Assembly: GCA_903813345.2 (NCBI GenBank)
Contig: CAIIXF020000005.1
Location: 31,993,375-32,057,374, forward strand
DNA: 64,000 bases
Reading direction: 5' to 3'
DNA from: Owenia fusiformis
Lineage: Eukaryota > Annelida > Polychaeta > Sabellida > Oweniidae
Under the pieces are notes generated by a model, which did no database searches, was not told the origin of the DNA, and saw only the letters and a list, made by a program, of their open reading frames with translations. Shown here in pieces: positions 23,701 through 31,915 of this stretch. Within the stretch, counting starts at the first letter, position 1, and the number at the start of each line of letters is the position of its first letter. The position numbers were made by a program, and so were the translations under genes.

Positions 23701-26700
23701 TTTTTGAAAAATCTTGTCATCGCCGTTTCAGGAAAACCGCTCATCGGATTTCCGTAAACATAATAGGAGAACAGTTTTTCTGGTTCATAGTGTCTGCCTA
23801 TTTGATGGTGTGATCTCGTTCACATCCTGTGCCTTGTTTATAATTACAATAAAATAATTTGACGCAGGGATATGTATATGAAACATTGTCTGTCAATTCA
23901 GAATTATACAATGTACATTTGCTGGAAGTTTCAACTGAATTGGTTGAAAAATATTGAAATGACAGACCAATTCCCAGAACTTAGTGATCACCCTGTATAT
24001 CACTCTGTAGTATATAGGTTCTTTTCAATTAAGGTCAAAATTAATAAACGCTTTTGTAGACCAATCAGCAACTTTTGAACTTCAAGAGTTTTAACTTGTA
24101 AATGAATATAATATCAATACTTAACTGTCTCCAAAAATATTAATTCGGCCATTCAATACAATCAACTAAGACTCTGTACATCAGAGTTAGAACCAGACAG
24201 GTATGTCAATTTATGGATATGAGTCACATCCTTCAATGCACAATTCCATTTAGGCACCATGACAGGCCTGTCAACTGTCCCGCAATTTGCGTATTTGTCA
24301 CGCATTTGCTGAAGAATTTGAAGTCACGCCAGTTATTTTTGCGTGACAGAAAATGTCACGCAAATACGCATTTTACCTGGTAATTGTCAAGCAAAAATAT
24401 TTCTGTTGAAAATTTTCTAAAAAAGATCGTCTACACAGCAAAAATACGAACGATGGGAAAAAACGTACGCATTTTGTTCGGACTTTTCACGCGAATTACG
24501 GATATGTCACGCATTCCGTTCGAAATTTTTCGTACCTACCCCCCCCCCCCCCCCCCCCGTTGATGGATGTTTTAAACGCGAGCATAGCGAGAGCGAAAAA
24601 TTTGAGGTGTCAAAAATTTGGCAAGATGTAATAAAATTCAAACCAAGGTGTTCAAAATTTGGACCAACGTGTTCAGATTTGGACCAAGGTGTCCACATTT
24701 TGAGGGGAGGTGTTCAACATTTCCAAGTCACTCATGTTAGGTGTTCCCAAGTTGACAGGCCCACTTACTTGGTTCTTTAACAATTTACAAGTATATCTTA
24801 CCGTCACACTCATGTGCTTTTGTGATGTCCATGAGGTCATAGAAACCATAATGGTAATGCCTTGCAGTCCAGAGGTACTCCCATCTGGGATCTAATGGCT
24901 CCATGGTTGGCCATTCAGTTCCAGAGGCAAACTAGAAAGGAAAGCTAGAATGTTGATGTTTAAAAACCCTTTCTAAAACTCAAATTTCCATCAAACTGTA
25001 ACTCCAATAATGTACATGTACTTCAGTAGAATATTTATTTTAACAAAAATATCATTGATATGAATAAACTTACCCATCTGTCATAGTTCATAACTGAAGC
25101 TATGTCAACGGGATGGAAACTTATATAGTCGTTCACATGATGGAACTCATATCTGTGCCAACTGTGTTCACTAATTGTAGCTGTTAAGAAAATGTAGCTT
25201 TTTTCAGAATAAGTGAGATATTGATATAAACATCTATTTTCAATAAGGTGTTTTGGATATTGAAGAAATGTTTCAGATTGTGAACCTTCTTAGAGTTATA
25301 CTTTAGTGTTCGATGAATGATTCTACTGAACAAATTTATAAGCTTACGATCAATGTTTTCTTGTCTAAACTTCAGACGCTCCCATGCTTTTTCAGCTTTT
25401 TGCTCATGTACCATTCCCAACATATGTCCAAATTCATGTAGTGCCAAATCATTCATTTATGACTGACACTCTACACAGTATTATTATTAACAGACATACC
25501 AGTATTGTTGTCAGTCAGGTTTAAGGCAGTTTGACTTATCATATTCTTTCTAATAAAGGCACAGTGTGTCTCCCAAATTTCCCTGGAGGAGATGTGTCAA
25601 ATTACGAAATCCTCTGGGATTTTTGAACGGTATATATGATTATGAATTATTCAATCAAACCTATTTATAATTGCCCAATTAATTTATTCAATTTTTTTAA
25701 ATTTTGTCTTGATTTTTGTAACTCAAGTTGCCATCCTTTGATGGAAAAGTAGGGTGTGGGGTTATTGAGAGTGTGTGTATCTATTAGAGAGAAAACAGTA
25801 GAGTGAAGATTATTAAGATCAACTGTGATTAACTACTCATACATTGGATATTGCCTTTTTTCAAATAATTTCAGAAATACTGTACTTCTACTTAATTCCC
25901 TTTCATTCCATCCTTACCACACTACAAACTGCAACATCGATGCAACAACTGAATAAAGGTACCTTCAAATTGCATCATAGAGTTACTTTCAAAAACCCCA
26001 AACGACTGAGCAGTTGACCAAAGGAGAGTTGTCGCTATCATCTAAGTCAATGGGTTCAATGTCTGACAAGTGAATCTATAGTAATCGTTTCTGAATTTTT
26101 TGTTAATTATACAAGCTATTATTGATTTTACTCGATATACTGACCGTTATATCAATGACAAACAATACTTCGGATTGTGTAATTGTTTTATCTAGCGTTT
26201 GGGTGTAAAAATAAAATAGTGTAATTAGTTTAATTTAGTACTTTCGGGTCACCCAAATAGCTCCGCGAAATGCATAATGGTAAAATATCAAGCAATCAAA
26301 TATTGTTCTTTTGGGGAGCATTTTAAGGACATATTTTCATACCTTCTCTCCTTAAGAGTGAAGCATGGAAAGGAGAATTGGGCTGATCCGCCAAATTGTA
26401 AAAGTTTCGAACACAGTATTTCACATAACAGCAGTGCATGAAATAACCAATAACACATTCGTTGTATGGTTGTCATCATGGTGAGAACTAAACTCACAGA
26501 TTGGAATTGATGCTTTGCCAATTTGACCCTTGCAAAATGTTTCATTGAAAATATGTTATTGTGGTGATTTTATATCTAAGTGCAATGTATGAAAAGAATT
26601 TAAGCCCAAGACCCGATGCATTGTGGAATGACCATTCCTTTCAGGTGTTGTTTCCTAAAATTTTGCCAACCAACACCTCCAAGGAATGGTCTGTCCACAT

Positions 26701-29700
26701 ATCACTGAGTCAAGGGCTTAAATTCTTAGCTATTGTAATTCTGCTAAACTAAGTAGCCGCCAAATGAACAATAACAGGAAATCCACCAAAATAAGTAGCG
26801 CCAAATTAAGAGGAAGTACAGTATGAGATGAAGATTTTAACAGAAGTCACATCAATGATCGGCTTAATATAGATGCAAATATATACGTACACCTTTGCCT
26901 GTTGCATGAATAGCCTGTCCTCCACCAGTTACTCGACCAACAAAAGACCAACAGCATCTGACATACAAACATAGAACTTACCCCAGTTTTTAAGCATATA
27001 ACAAGAAGTGAAATACTACATATATTGTGATGGTATTCATGGCTGTTTGAGTGTACTGTGTGTGAAACATAACAAACCATATACAGTGGTCTTTATCTTT
27101 AAATGTATCATCCATTAATGAATTAACAAGTTGTGCATAAGCCATCAACATAGATTTAGGTAAATCATTTACTTACCCACCACGATGGGTGAAGTTAGCC
27201 CATGATTTATGTTCCAATCCCAATTCTTCATGTACCGTCTCAGTGTATGGCACAAACCTCAGACATGTATGTTCATGTACATATTGCTGAGCTAGTTTCA
27301 CATCATTTCGGGCCTCGGGAGCTAAAACAATTGGGTTTTCAAAATATAGAAACCCAAAAAGAGGGCGTAAGGTGCTCCACATATGTTTTGAGATAATTAA
27401 AACTACATTTCTACACTAATTTCACTTTCAAAATATAGATGTTTCAATATTTGTTGGCTATTGGTATTATAATGTGCCATTCCATATTTTGTTTTAATAT
27501 ATTTTATTTGTTAGTTTCATTTCTTTCCAAATAACTGACAGAGAAAATTAATTGGTTATATTTAGAAATATAAAAGTTTACACCATGCTCATTTTTGTAC
27601 TCTCAGACATTATAAACGAGTATAAAATGCATTTATGAATACGGCATAATAACATTACTTGATGTTTCCCCCCACTCCCAGGGTATGTACACATATCCAT
27701 CTGTTCCCTTTGTCCAGTGCATTCCTTTGTGTTTAACAATGTTTCTTTTCTTGCGTTGCCTTATATTTCTCAATGGAAGACTGCCTTCCTTAGGAGACAA
27801 TGAGCGTTTCTTTCGAGCACCAGCCTCAGTGTGGGTTTCCTTTCCCATTTGCCTCATCTTGGTCTCTTTCTTCCTATCATATTGGTGTGAAATGCCATCA
27901 GGGTCTTCTTCATCTTTATGCTTTGCACGATCATATGCTTCCTCTATTTCTCTTGGAGCTTGTTTGTTGTTGAACTTTAATAATATACACGTAGGTATCG
28001 TTAATGATGGGTGAATTATTTATTAGGAACATGTCAAACTCCAAAGGCTCCAATGCTCCCAATTTTCAGGATTTTGTAATATCAACATAATGAATGTAAG
28101 ACATGTCTTTTTATAATACTTTTAGTACATTTAAGAAGTATTTGACAATATTTTGATAAAATGCTGTTGATTTGCATATATATGAGATGTATGTTTGATT
28201 ATTTGGTCAAGTTTAAATGCAATCATACTTCTTCTATCCCTTTTGGATGTCTCCCTTCAGCCAATTCTATCAGTGCTTCTCTTTCCTTTTTAGTGTCTAT
28301 GTTAAACATGATGCCTTGTGTCAGCTCCATTTGAGCCATCTGGAGTTTCTCTTCAAATCCATGGTTTGAGGCTTGAGCAATGTAGCCTTTATGCATCTAT
28401 ATAGACAGAATATAGTTTTTTTAATTACATTGTTATAAATGGATTGTTTATTTTTGAAAAAACATTGTTTTTCTTCTTCAGCGATAAAAATGTTGTAGTA
28501 AGAGAGTCAGTTTTAATTTTAATTAGGAAATGTAATGCAGTACTGTAATATTGTTTATATTATTTAAATCTAAATATGCATATAATATAATTACTTTTAA
28601 ATTACCTGATCAACATCTTTTTCAGGATAGGTTGGCTGTACCTATAAATGAAGTATAGCATATTGATATCAAAGCAGTTGAAATGTTTAACCTGAGATAT
28701 ATAAAACTTATTTCTGAAATCATATAAGTCAATATGGATATTGTCAAAATATGTATAATTCTATTAAGTTTAGTAAGAAGTGAGGAATGACATGTTCAAA
28801 ATGGTTTACTTCAATTGGCCAACTCTAACTAATAGAGAGGTTAAGTTAGACATTTTATTAAAAAACATGAACGCGTAGAATTATGGTCCTCTATGGATTG
28901 GTTCTCCCATTTTATTATTATTATTATATCTTGGTTACCGCCATATTTGGCGAGCAATACCTCATTGGTATATTCCGTATTTTACGTATTTTACACATTT
29001 TACACTCGAAGATAGAGCCAGAAACCCCTCCTTGGAGGAGCCCTGTTTTCTTTTATGTGCACAGGTACACAGACATACAGGTACACACCACAGCCTTTTA
29101 TACGAGTCGTGAACCACTCAGTCAAACACCCAGAATTACATAACGCACAAACAAACTTGTCTGAACCGGGAATCGAACTCGGGGCCAAGCGATATTGGTA
29201 ACCTTGACTCTCTCTGCCACTGAGCCATAGCGGGTGGACTTTGTAGTGTTTACTCGGCAAATTGAGTGTAAAGGTACACAGAAAATAATTGTAATTAGGT
29301 CCCTGGGAAAATAAAATGAAGAGGAGTCACAGTTTTAAGTGATGTTGACCCCATTTTCCCTTTTTAAAAAAATGTTTTTTTAATATACATCTGGAATCCG
29401 GATCAAGACAATATATTCTGAAAAGGTTTGAGAAAAAACAGAAAATGTTTGGCAAAGTTTGTGGCTCATAAGAGGGGCATGAAAGAAAGCTCTTCAAAAT
29501 AAATGTGATTGTTCTACTTACTTTGAATGCAGTATTTCATTCATTCTCTGCAATCGATCTAAAACCCACCCGGGCAAGAGCTCTAAACTAAAATCCATAT
29601 ATTTACACTTTGCCTTGCATGACGTCTTACGCGTCATTCTTACTATGACTCGGGTCCCAAAATATTTTGGCTGAGATATCTTAGTCGAGATGTCTTGAGA

Positions 29701-29875
29701 AATTGTGAATTTACGTTACAATTCTAAATACCTGTAACTCTAAAGCGTTTCATGTAAGAGCTCTTAGGAGTATAGTGTAAATCCAGCTACTCACCGCATC
29801 ATCTTCATACAACTCTTCAGCCAATAAGCCATGTTTACACAGCCATAATATTCCAGAAATTGATAAGAGATACAT
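11053..29875 (-). CDS. Mosaic secreted astacin/ApeC/CUB/kringle/lectin/hevein protein, copy 1 (31 exons, two lesions)
   Basis: Thirty-one exons with consistent phases give about 1,651 residues. Order with rough residues: signal peptide 1-21; propeptide to 172, ending in RQRKKR; astacin 173-390; EGF-like 391-434; ApeC 435-647; CUB 648-771; kringle 772-857; ShKT 858-899; reduced sushi-like 900-970; C-type lectin 971-1107; second lectin with ShKT 1108-1285; hevein-like 1286-1352; sushi 1353-1414; hevein-like 1415-1477; short linker; beta-rich module 1488-1651. Module borders are almost all phase-1 introns. Two lesions are seen: TAA at 25,457-25,459 just before the zinc motif, and an extra G in a G9 run at 21,951-21,959. 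The gene is therefore either a recent pseudogene or affected by sequencing error. A secreted protease tethered to glycans or microbes is an inference. Splicing is unconfirmed. Confidence 0.85.
11841..11870 (-). CDS. Mosaic gene exon 29: 30-bp linker micro-exon
   Basis: Encodes DCSSNVPKCE between acceptor tttcag and donor GAAG|GTAGGT, phase 1-1, with two Cys ten residues apart at most. It is conserved in copy 2 with donor GTAAGT. Confidence 0.6.
12376..12564 (-). CDS. Mosaic gene exon 28: hevein-like module 2
   Basis: A phase 1-1 exon. DGRCGPMFNDLECPID, GWDGIYPCCSTHGWCGKTET and YCRN give the hevein pattern, and here even the final 'YC' is kept. It clearly duplicates exon 26, including the leader EQDPS. 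Confidence 0.76.
12894..13079 (-). CDS. Mosaic gene exon 27: sushi/CCP module
   Basis: A phase 1-1 exon with four Cys at sushi spacing: CAQLGNVESA, GDSVTYECNDGYEITNG, MACTSIDG, IKGCK. The conserved Trp before the last Cys is missing. The protein sequence is identical in copy 2. Confidence 0.82.
13224..13424 (-). CDS. Mosaic gene exon 26: hevein-like (type 1 chitin-binding) module 1
   Basis: A phase 1-1 exon. NGRCGTNFHDTECPIASS, then IPGWDGIYPCCSSRGWCGKE and the Cys-rich end HCACSGC. The core CG......C....CCS..GWCG matches the hevein fold of plants and fungi, with an inserted loop (IPGWDGIYP) before the CC pair. Chitin or N-acetylglucosamine binding is inferred from the family. Confidence 0.74.
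13622..14659 (-). CDS. Mosaic gene exons 24-25: second C-type lectin domain fused to ShKT
   Basis: Exons 14491-14659 and 13622-13986. GWSYYNENCYKAFPSAHTWY, YCITEGGHLASMHDEAED, GSYWIGWNDQKEENRWEWSD, then CTYI and CAYEKPYVCKG form a full lectin domain with WIGW core. The same exon continues without an intron into CKDDADNCLQ, CSEENDFATRYCKQTCGIC, a six-Cys ShKT module. It is bounded by phase-1 introns. Confidence 0.86.
14111..14470. repeat. Diverged 'tatcccatcnaacgaa' inverted-repeat element in intron
   Basis: The start 'tttttatcccatccaacgaa' and the end 'atggctgtttgattagggtt' resemble the ends of the element at 18,529-19,412. The inside carries 'caaaatggcccccagtttca' and 'aaaatggccacca'. Copy 2 has it at 46,431-46,787. 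Confidence 0.6.
14888..16367 (-). CDS. Mosaic gene exons 22-23: first C-type lectin domain
   Basis: Exons 16205-16367 and 14888-15135. It starts CPVGWYEFNGNCYAVF, then AAAKCNDVNADLVSL, DLWIGLTEDIG, FKWLDGNPS, EEDCTAVFP, WEDMNCNNTVDFICKR, covering the four canonical Cys of a long-form start plus the WIGL core. The calcium-site motifs are not EPN/QPD in classic form; 'GNPS' and 'WEDMNC' occupy their places. The second exon differs from copy 2 by six amino acids. Confidence 0.86.
15522..16070. repeat. Intron foldback element with 'gatgacactaact' motifs, copy 1
   Basis: Inverted halves: 'catctaagatggtggccaaa' pairs with 'ttttggctgccatcttgatg', and 'tgattgtaaacag' with 'ctgtttacaatt'. The left outer end found in copy 2 (gttccacagctggatgac) is replaced here by unrelated sequence ending 'aacaccctgta', itself a mariner-like end. 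Confidence 0.7.
16500..17345. repeat. Intron foldback element, copy 1
   Basis: The two halves are inverted copies centred near 16,925. For example 'ttctgaactaatgttag' pairs with 'taacagtctgtgtcag', 'aagaattcctaatagaattg' with 'ttctattgggaattctta', and 'ggaaattaggtgaa' with 'ttcacctaatttcc'-like sequence. The ends carry tandem 'ataaaatgggatatcacttt' units. It fills most of the intron between the sushi-like and first lectin exons. Copy 2 has it at about 48,640-49,562. Confidence 0.75.
17455..17667 (-). CDS. Mosaic gene exon 21: reduced sushi-like module
   Basis: A phase 1-1 exon of 71 codons. SGTYKDGDKVRFVCSE and LTDGTWSGRKVICG match the middle and end of a sushi/CCP module (G..V.F.C ... G.W....C), but only two of the four Cys are present. 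The frame reads on past the donor (GAG|GTACTC) by chance. Confidence 0.65.
17874..17999 (-). CDS. Mosaic gene exon 20: ShKT module
   Basis: A phase 1-1 exon. TCHDIYNNCADLLTEEYC and YGCKKSCSLC give the six-Cys ShKT spacing (C.D....C......C......C..SC..C). ShKT modules are common extracellular add-ons in invertebrate astacins; nothing points to a venom role. The donor is GTTGGT. Confidence 0.8.
18147..19565 (-). CDS. Mosaic gene exons 18-19: kringle domain with odd cysteines
   Basis: Exons 19427-19565 and 18147-18265. YYNHELKGDTYRGTVSYTQA, RRCMNW, then NYCRNPNELYRPWCYT and the Cys-rich end HFCTQDFCDV fit a kringle (YRG, C..W, NYCRNP, PWCYT). The first kringle Cys, expected before 'YNHELKG', is Tyr, and an extra Cys appears in 'RHCAV'. 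Both copies share this. The intron between the two exons carries a copy-1-only element (18,529-19,412). Confidence 0.8.
18529..19412. mobile_element. Short inverted-repeat element with internal AAAATGGCGGCCATTTT repeats (copy 1 only)
   Basis: Ends 'atctcatcgaacga' and 'tgttcgatgggatt' are inverted. Inside are a CGTCCGTC microsatellite and repeated units of about 165 bases with 'agtggagcgattttgttcat', 'cttatgacacttttggtaga' and 'gcggccattttgaaaaatgg'. Copy 2 lacks it at about 58,147, so it inserted after duplication or was cleanly lost. Confidence 0.78.
19814..20616 (-). CDS. Mosaic gene exons 15-17: CUB domain
   Basis: Exons 20507-20616, 20075-20214 and 19814-19935. CNYEIT, IQTPNYPNNYNPEQICNWFI, VYFETFDVHGGLDG, CNDFVEIRQ, VCGGN and the end ASGFKAIVRY give a full CUB beta-sandwich with four Cys (C..C and C..C). 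CUB often accompanies astacins of the tolloid type as a protein-binding module. It is bounded by phase-1 introns. Confidence 0.85.
20733..22063 (-). CDS. Mosaic gene exons 11-14: ApeC (apextrin C-terminal) domain, frameshifted
   Basis: Exons 21784-22063, 21541-21629, 21113-21242 and 20733-20873. Hallmarks in order: KWPSGTYGLPLPNTGCP, FCIDT, WPEGRYCIYKHGDCPKG, SGAVPDGVLED, TEYEFCCRND, LPIQLPNSKPFYLFRHEG and CQAV. These match the ApeC domain of apextrin-type proteins, which are linked to binding of microbial surfaces in amphioxus and other invertebrates. In the first exon a G9 run at 21,951-21,959 stands where copy 2 has GGGGAGGG (eight bases), adding one base and breaking the frame. Confidence 0.83.
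21951..21959. other. G9/C9 homopolymer causing a frameshift in the ApeC exon
   Basis: The + strand has nine C here. Copy 2 reads CCCTCCCC at the same site (eight bases), which keeps frame. The single extra base disrupts the ApeC exon in copy 1. Confidence 0.85.
22256..22387 (-). CDS. Mosaic gene exon 10: EGF-like module
   Basis: A phase 1-1 exon of 44 codons. It has five Cys in CTVEQKEAGCKNGGYLG and DQCSCICLPGLTRERCEEF plus a sixth split by the intron, and the CxNGG and CxCxxG.xG..C pattern of EGF-like modules that often follow astacin domains. Confidence 0.8.
23341..23813. mobile_element. Inverted-repeat element, ends TCACACCATC/GATGGTGTGA (copy 1 only)
   Basis: Perfect 10-bp inverted ends. 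Inside are two to three tandem units of about 146 bases with 'cttgtcatcgccatttcagg', 'ggaaaaccgctcatcgg' and 'gcggccatcttgttttctgg', plus a tggtcgtggtcgtga tract. The matching place in copy 2 (about 63,812) lacks it. Confidence 0.8.
24265..24761. mobile_element. Inverted-repeat element, ends GGCCTGTCAAC/GTTGACAGGCC, with poly-C
   Basis: Perfect 11-bp inverted ends about 500 bases apart. The inside has 'gtcacgcaaatacgca'-type phrases, a run of about 20 C near 24,538-24,558 and repeated 'aggtgttcaaaatttggacc'. No coding capacity. Confidence 0.72.
24802..24931 (-). CDS. Mosaic gene exon 9: end of astacin domain
   Basis: FASGTEWPTMEPLDPRWEYL followed by a helical end with HECD matches the astacin C-terminal 'PTI.PLD...LS..DI..IN..Y.C'. 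It leaves in phase 1, opening the shuffled-module part of the gene. Confidence 0.72.
25074..25180 (-). CDS. Mosaic gene exon 8: astacin Met-turn
   Basis: Acceptor aacag, donor TGG|GTAAGT. HVNDYISFHPVDIASVMNYD ends in the Met-turn SVMNY (usually SxMHY), keeping the Met and the Tyr that serves as fifth zinc ligand in astacins. Confidence 0.77.
25348..25468 (-). CDS. Mosaic gene exon 7: astacin zinc site, with in-frame stop
   Basis: HEFGHMLGMVHE matches the astacin zinc signature HExxHxxGxxHE with all three His ligands and the catalytic Glu. The best-fitting acceptor (gtagag) starts the exon TGT CAG TCA TAA ATG. The Cys then falls where astacins have the Cys before the zinc helix, but TAA at 25,457-25,459 stops the frame. 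No acceptor lies between the stop and the motif. Exit is phase 1 (GATC|GTAAGC). This is either a nonsense mutation or a start of a shorter product at the following ATG. Confidence 0.72.
26596..26725. repeat. Small inverted-repeat element, ends GAATTTAAGCCC
   Basis: GAATTTAAGCCC and GGGCTTAAATTC are perfect inverted ends 130 bases apart, and 'gaccattcctt' pairs with 'aaggaatggtc' inside. It lies in the intron between astacin exons 6 and 7. Confidence 0.65.
26891..26957 (-). CDS. Mosaic gene exon 6: astacin domain
   Basis: Acceptor gtcag, donor GGT|GTACGT (phase 2 to 0). CCWSFVGRVTGGGQAIHATG matches the astacin 'GCWSYVGR.GG.Q.ISLG.GC' block. Confidence 0.78.
27177..27321 (-). CDS. Mosaic gene exon 5: astacin domain
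   Basis: Acceptor ttttag, donor GG|GTAAGT (phase 1 to 2). It encodes DVKLAQQYVHEHTCLRFVPY, matching the astacin 'A...I...TCIRFVPRT' helix and strand with the conserved Cys. Confidence 0.75.
27659..27974 (-). CDS. Mosaic gene exon 4: propeptide end, furin-like sites, start of astacin domain
   Basis: 316 bases, leaving phase 1. A highly charged propeptide is followed by ARKKRS and then IRQRKKR|NIVKHKG, two strong basic cleavage sites. After the second site comes the mature protease start with MHWTKGTDGYVYIPWEWG, matching the position of the 'W.NG.VPY' start of astacins in a diverged form. Confidence 0.72.
28229..28396 (-). CDS. Mosaic gene exon 3: propeptide
   Basis: 56 codons, phase 0-0, acceptor tatag, donor GAA|GTATGA. 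The charged helical-looking sequence includes GIMFNIDTKKEREALIE, which sits where astacin propeptides carry their Asp-containing inhibitory segment. No clear FxGD motif is seen. Confidence 0.6.
28606..28641 (-). CDS. Mosaic gene exon 2: propeptide micro-exon
   Basis: Twelve codons (VQPTYPEKDVDQ) between acceptor ttatag and donor GATCAG|GTAATT, phase 0 on both sides. Support comes from splice sites and phase only. Confidence 0.5.
28906..29236 (-). mobile_element. tRNA-derived SINE
   Basis: Read on the - strand, the head has an A box (TGGCTCAGTGGCAGAGAG) and a B box (GAGTTCGATTCCCGG) at tRNA spacing. A unique body then ends in an (ATA/TAA)n tail near 28,910-28,930. The head is not a foldable complete tRNA gene because the acceptor stem is not formed. 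It lies in the intron between exons 1 and 2 in the same orientation as the gene. Confidence 0.75.
29795..29875 (-). CDS. Mosaic gene exon 1: start codon and signal peptide
   Basis: ATG at 29,873-29,875 begins MYLLSISGILWLCKHGLLAE, a short hydrophobic core that fits a signal peptide, followed by an acidic stretch. The donor is GCG|GTGAGT, phase 0. The start was chosen because it gives a secretory leader and joins in phase to exon 2. An upstream non-coding exon cannot be excluded. Confidence 0.62.
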
Positions 29876-31915
29876 AGTGTCCCCTCCTGAAGATAAACAA
29901 ACCGGATCATTTTTCATTTTTATCAATTCATGCAGCAAAGGTTATATTAAATAGATTCATTAAAGTTTTGTTAGAACATCCACAAACTTGGAACTGCCAA
30001 TAACTATTGAGTTATATGGTATTAATCAAATTAAACTCCCCTTAATAATAATTGTGGTAACTATATTATAGAACATGATACATCCTTGGGAAAATCCTTT
30101 CCTGAAATAAAGTATGCACTGAAGGGATTTTTAGAAAATAGAAATGACAAGGAATGACGTGAGCCAAAAATATCCTAAATTGAAACAATATTTGTGAAGG
30201 TTGCTCGTTAGATCACATACTCCCTTTAAATGCATTATTATGGTATTTAGAATTTACTTTTTTTTATTTTAATTCGAGAAACATATTTTGTCTTACCTTT
30301 ACCCTGGGGTGGACGTGTCAAATGGATAAGAAATGATCAGATGCTGGATTTTAAATGTCTTAATATCTAATCGGATATTGAGCCTTATCCTATTATAGTG
30401 TATTAGTTTAGTTGGTTCATATAACATTTTTATCCTTACTAAAGGAAATCTATTTCAATGAACTCAATTGTTATAACATCACATACATGTGTTTTGATGT
30501 AGGTCATTTACTTAACAGCCTTCAGGATTCATTTGAGATTAAGTGAAAAGAGATCATATTAAGAGATAATTTACAAATATTATCTTGCTAAATCTTTAAA
30601 GTAACCTTTCTATTATGTAGTATTTTTCAATCCTTGCTTAAGACGTACTTGGTGGTTAATCTTAAATACCTCTCGAAAGAGCTTAATTACATCTTCAAGG
30701 ATGTTGGGTAATTTTGTAAAGATCATTGTCCTAAGAAAAAAAGCTGCCGGTTCAGGGGGAGATTTCCCAGAGATAAGCGTTGGTTTTGGCATATCCAATA
30801 ACCAATTTTACAAACAAGCCTCATTTGACATTAAAATTGATCTCAGAATGTTCGCTGTTGTCTTATGATTATTCTCTACAAGAATGGATAGCGTAAATGA
30901 TGTTGAACTGAAATAAACCTTGCCATTTCCACGATTTCAAATTTTACCTTTCCCATGCACGGCTCTGAGAAAACATTTGCTCATGATTGTTCATGTGATA
31001 ATATCCTGCAAGTTGATTGGACATCATGTACTGATGAGCGTGATTTTAATACATTATGTTAATGAATACGAAAGAATTCGGGGAGCTACTCACTTCTTCT
31101 GCTGCTGGTTTTTACAAAATCAAATGATTTAGATAAATACAGGGTGTCCAATGAATTAGGTGAAAGATACTGTAACTTTCTCATTTTAACAATCTTAATT
31201 TGGGCAGAATATTAATAAATTTGCTCACATTCTTTAAATCTCAAGATTTTCCCATTTTATTGATCAAACTTATGGTTGATAAAGTAAATGAAACGACAAA
31301 AAAGCATTGTGTGAAAATTCATATAAAATACATATTTATAAGTTCTAATATTTATTGAAATGACTTGTATCCTAGCATATACACACATGCACATGTTTTT
31401 GTTTTGTGTTTTGTAGGGATATGCAAGCTACGTATATCAATATTAGGCCTTCATTCATGTACTCGTGTGCATGTAATCAGCATGCCCTTCAATATTATGT
31501 AAACCAGGCTATTCAAGTACTGTATAATGTACACTATTTATGTGTGTACTACATACACACAATACAATTCCCTGGGAAACAAAACACAAATACTTTTTAT
31601 ATGTTCAAAATGAGCCATTTGATTGATGCAAACACTAAATAGCTTCATAAATAACATCTACAAAGTATATCTAATAGTAATTTTCAATTTCAATGGTGAA
31701 TCATCACGAGACGATGATCGTTCGCCTTCCTGGCTTACCTCTGAATCGTGTACCTGGTAATCTCTTTATATAGTTTAGCGAGAGCGGTGCGCCTGCGCAG
31801 TTTTAAACTTTGGCGCACACTTTAAATACACACCCGTTATAAACATGGTGTATAAACCATTTGTAACTACAATTGAAATTTGGCATTTCCGAATGAAGGA
31901 CATTTTTGCCTTTTT
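29876..31915. other. Upstream region of the mosaic gene, no gene seen
   Basis: AT-rich. A short open frame on the - strand near 30,613-30,798 has no recognised similarity. A mariner-like end 'acagggtgtccaatgaatt' lies at 31,140-31,158 without a partner. The promoter of the mosaic gene should be here, but I see no convincing core element. Confidence 0.4.

Larger units (their letters stand above)
22388..24801 (-). other. Intron between EGF-like and last astacin exon
   Basis: No exon seen. It holds two inverted-repeat elements (23,341-23,813 and 24,265-24,761). The rest is AT-rich single-copy-like sequence also present in copy 2 up to the window end. Confidence 0.55.

Noticed and set aside
27685-28014. 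109-codon + strand open frame
   Set aside because: It is antisense to propeptide exon 4, which has proper splice sites, phase and cleavage motifs.
29165-29236. tRNA gene on the - strand
   Set aside because: A and B boxes are present, but the acceptor stem does not pair and a unique body with an AT-rich tail follows, so it is the head of a SINE.
30613-30798. Short - strand open frame upstream of the mosaic gene
   Set aside because: No recognisable domain and no convincing splice partners; it could be chance.
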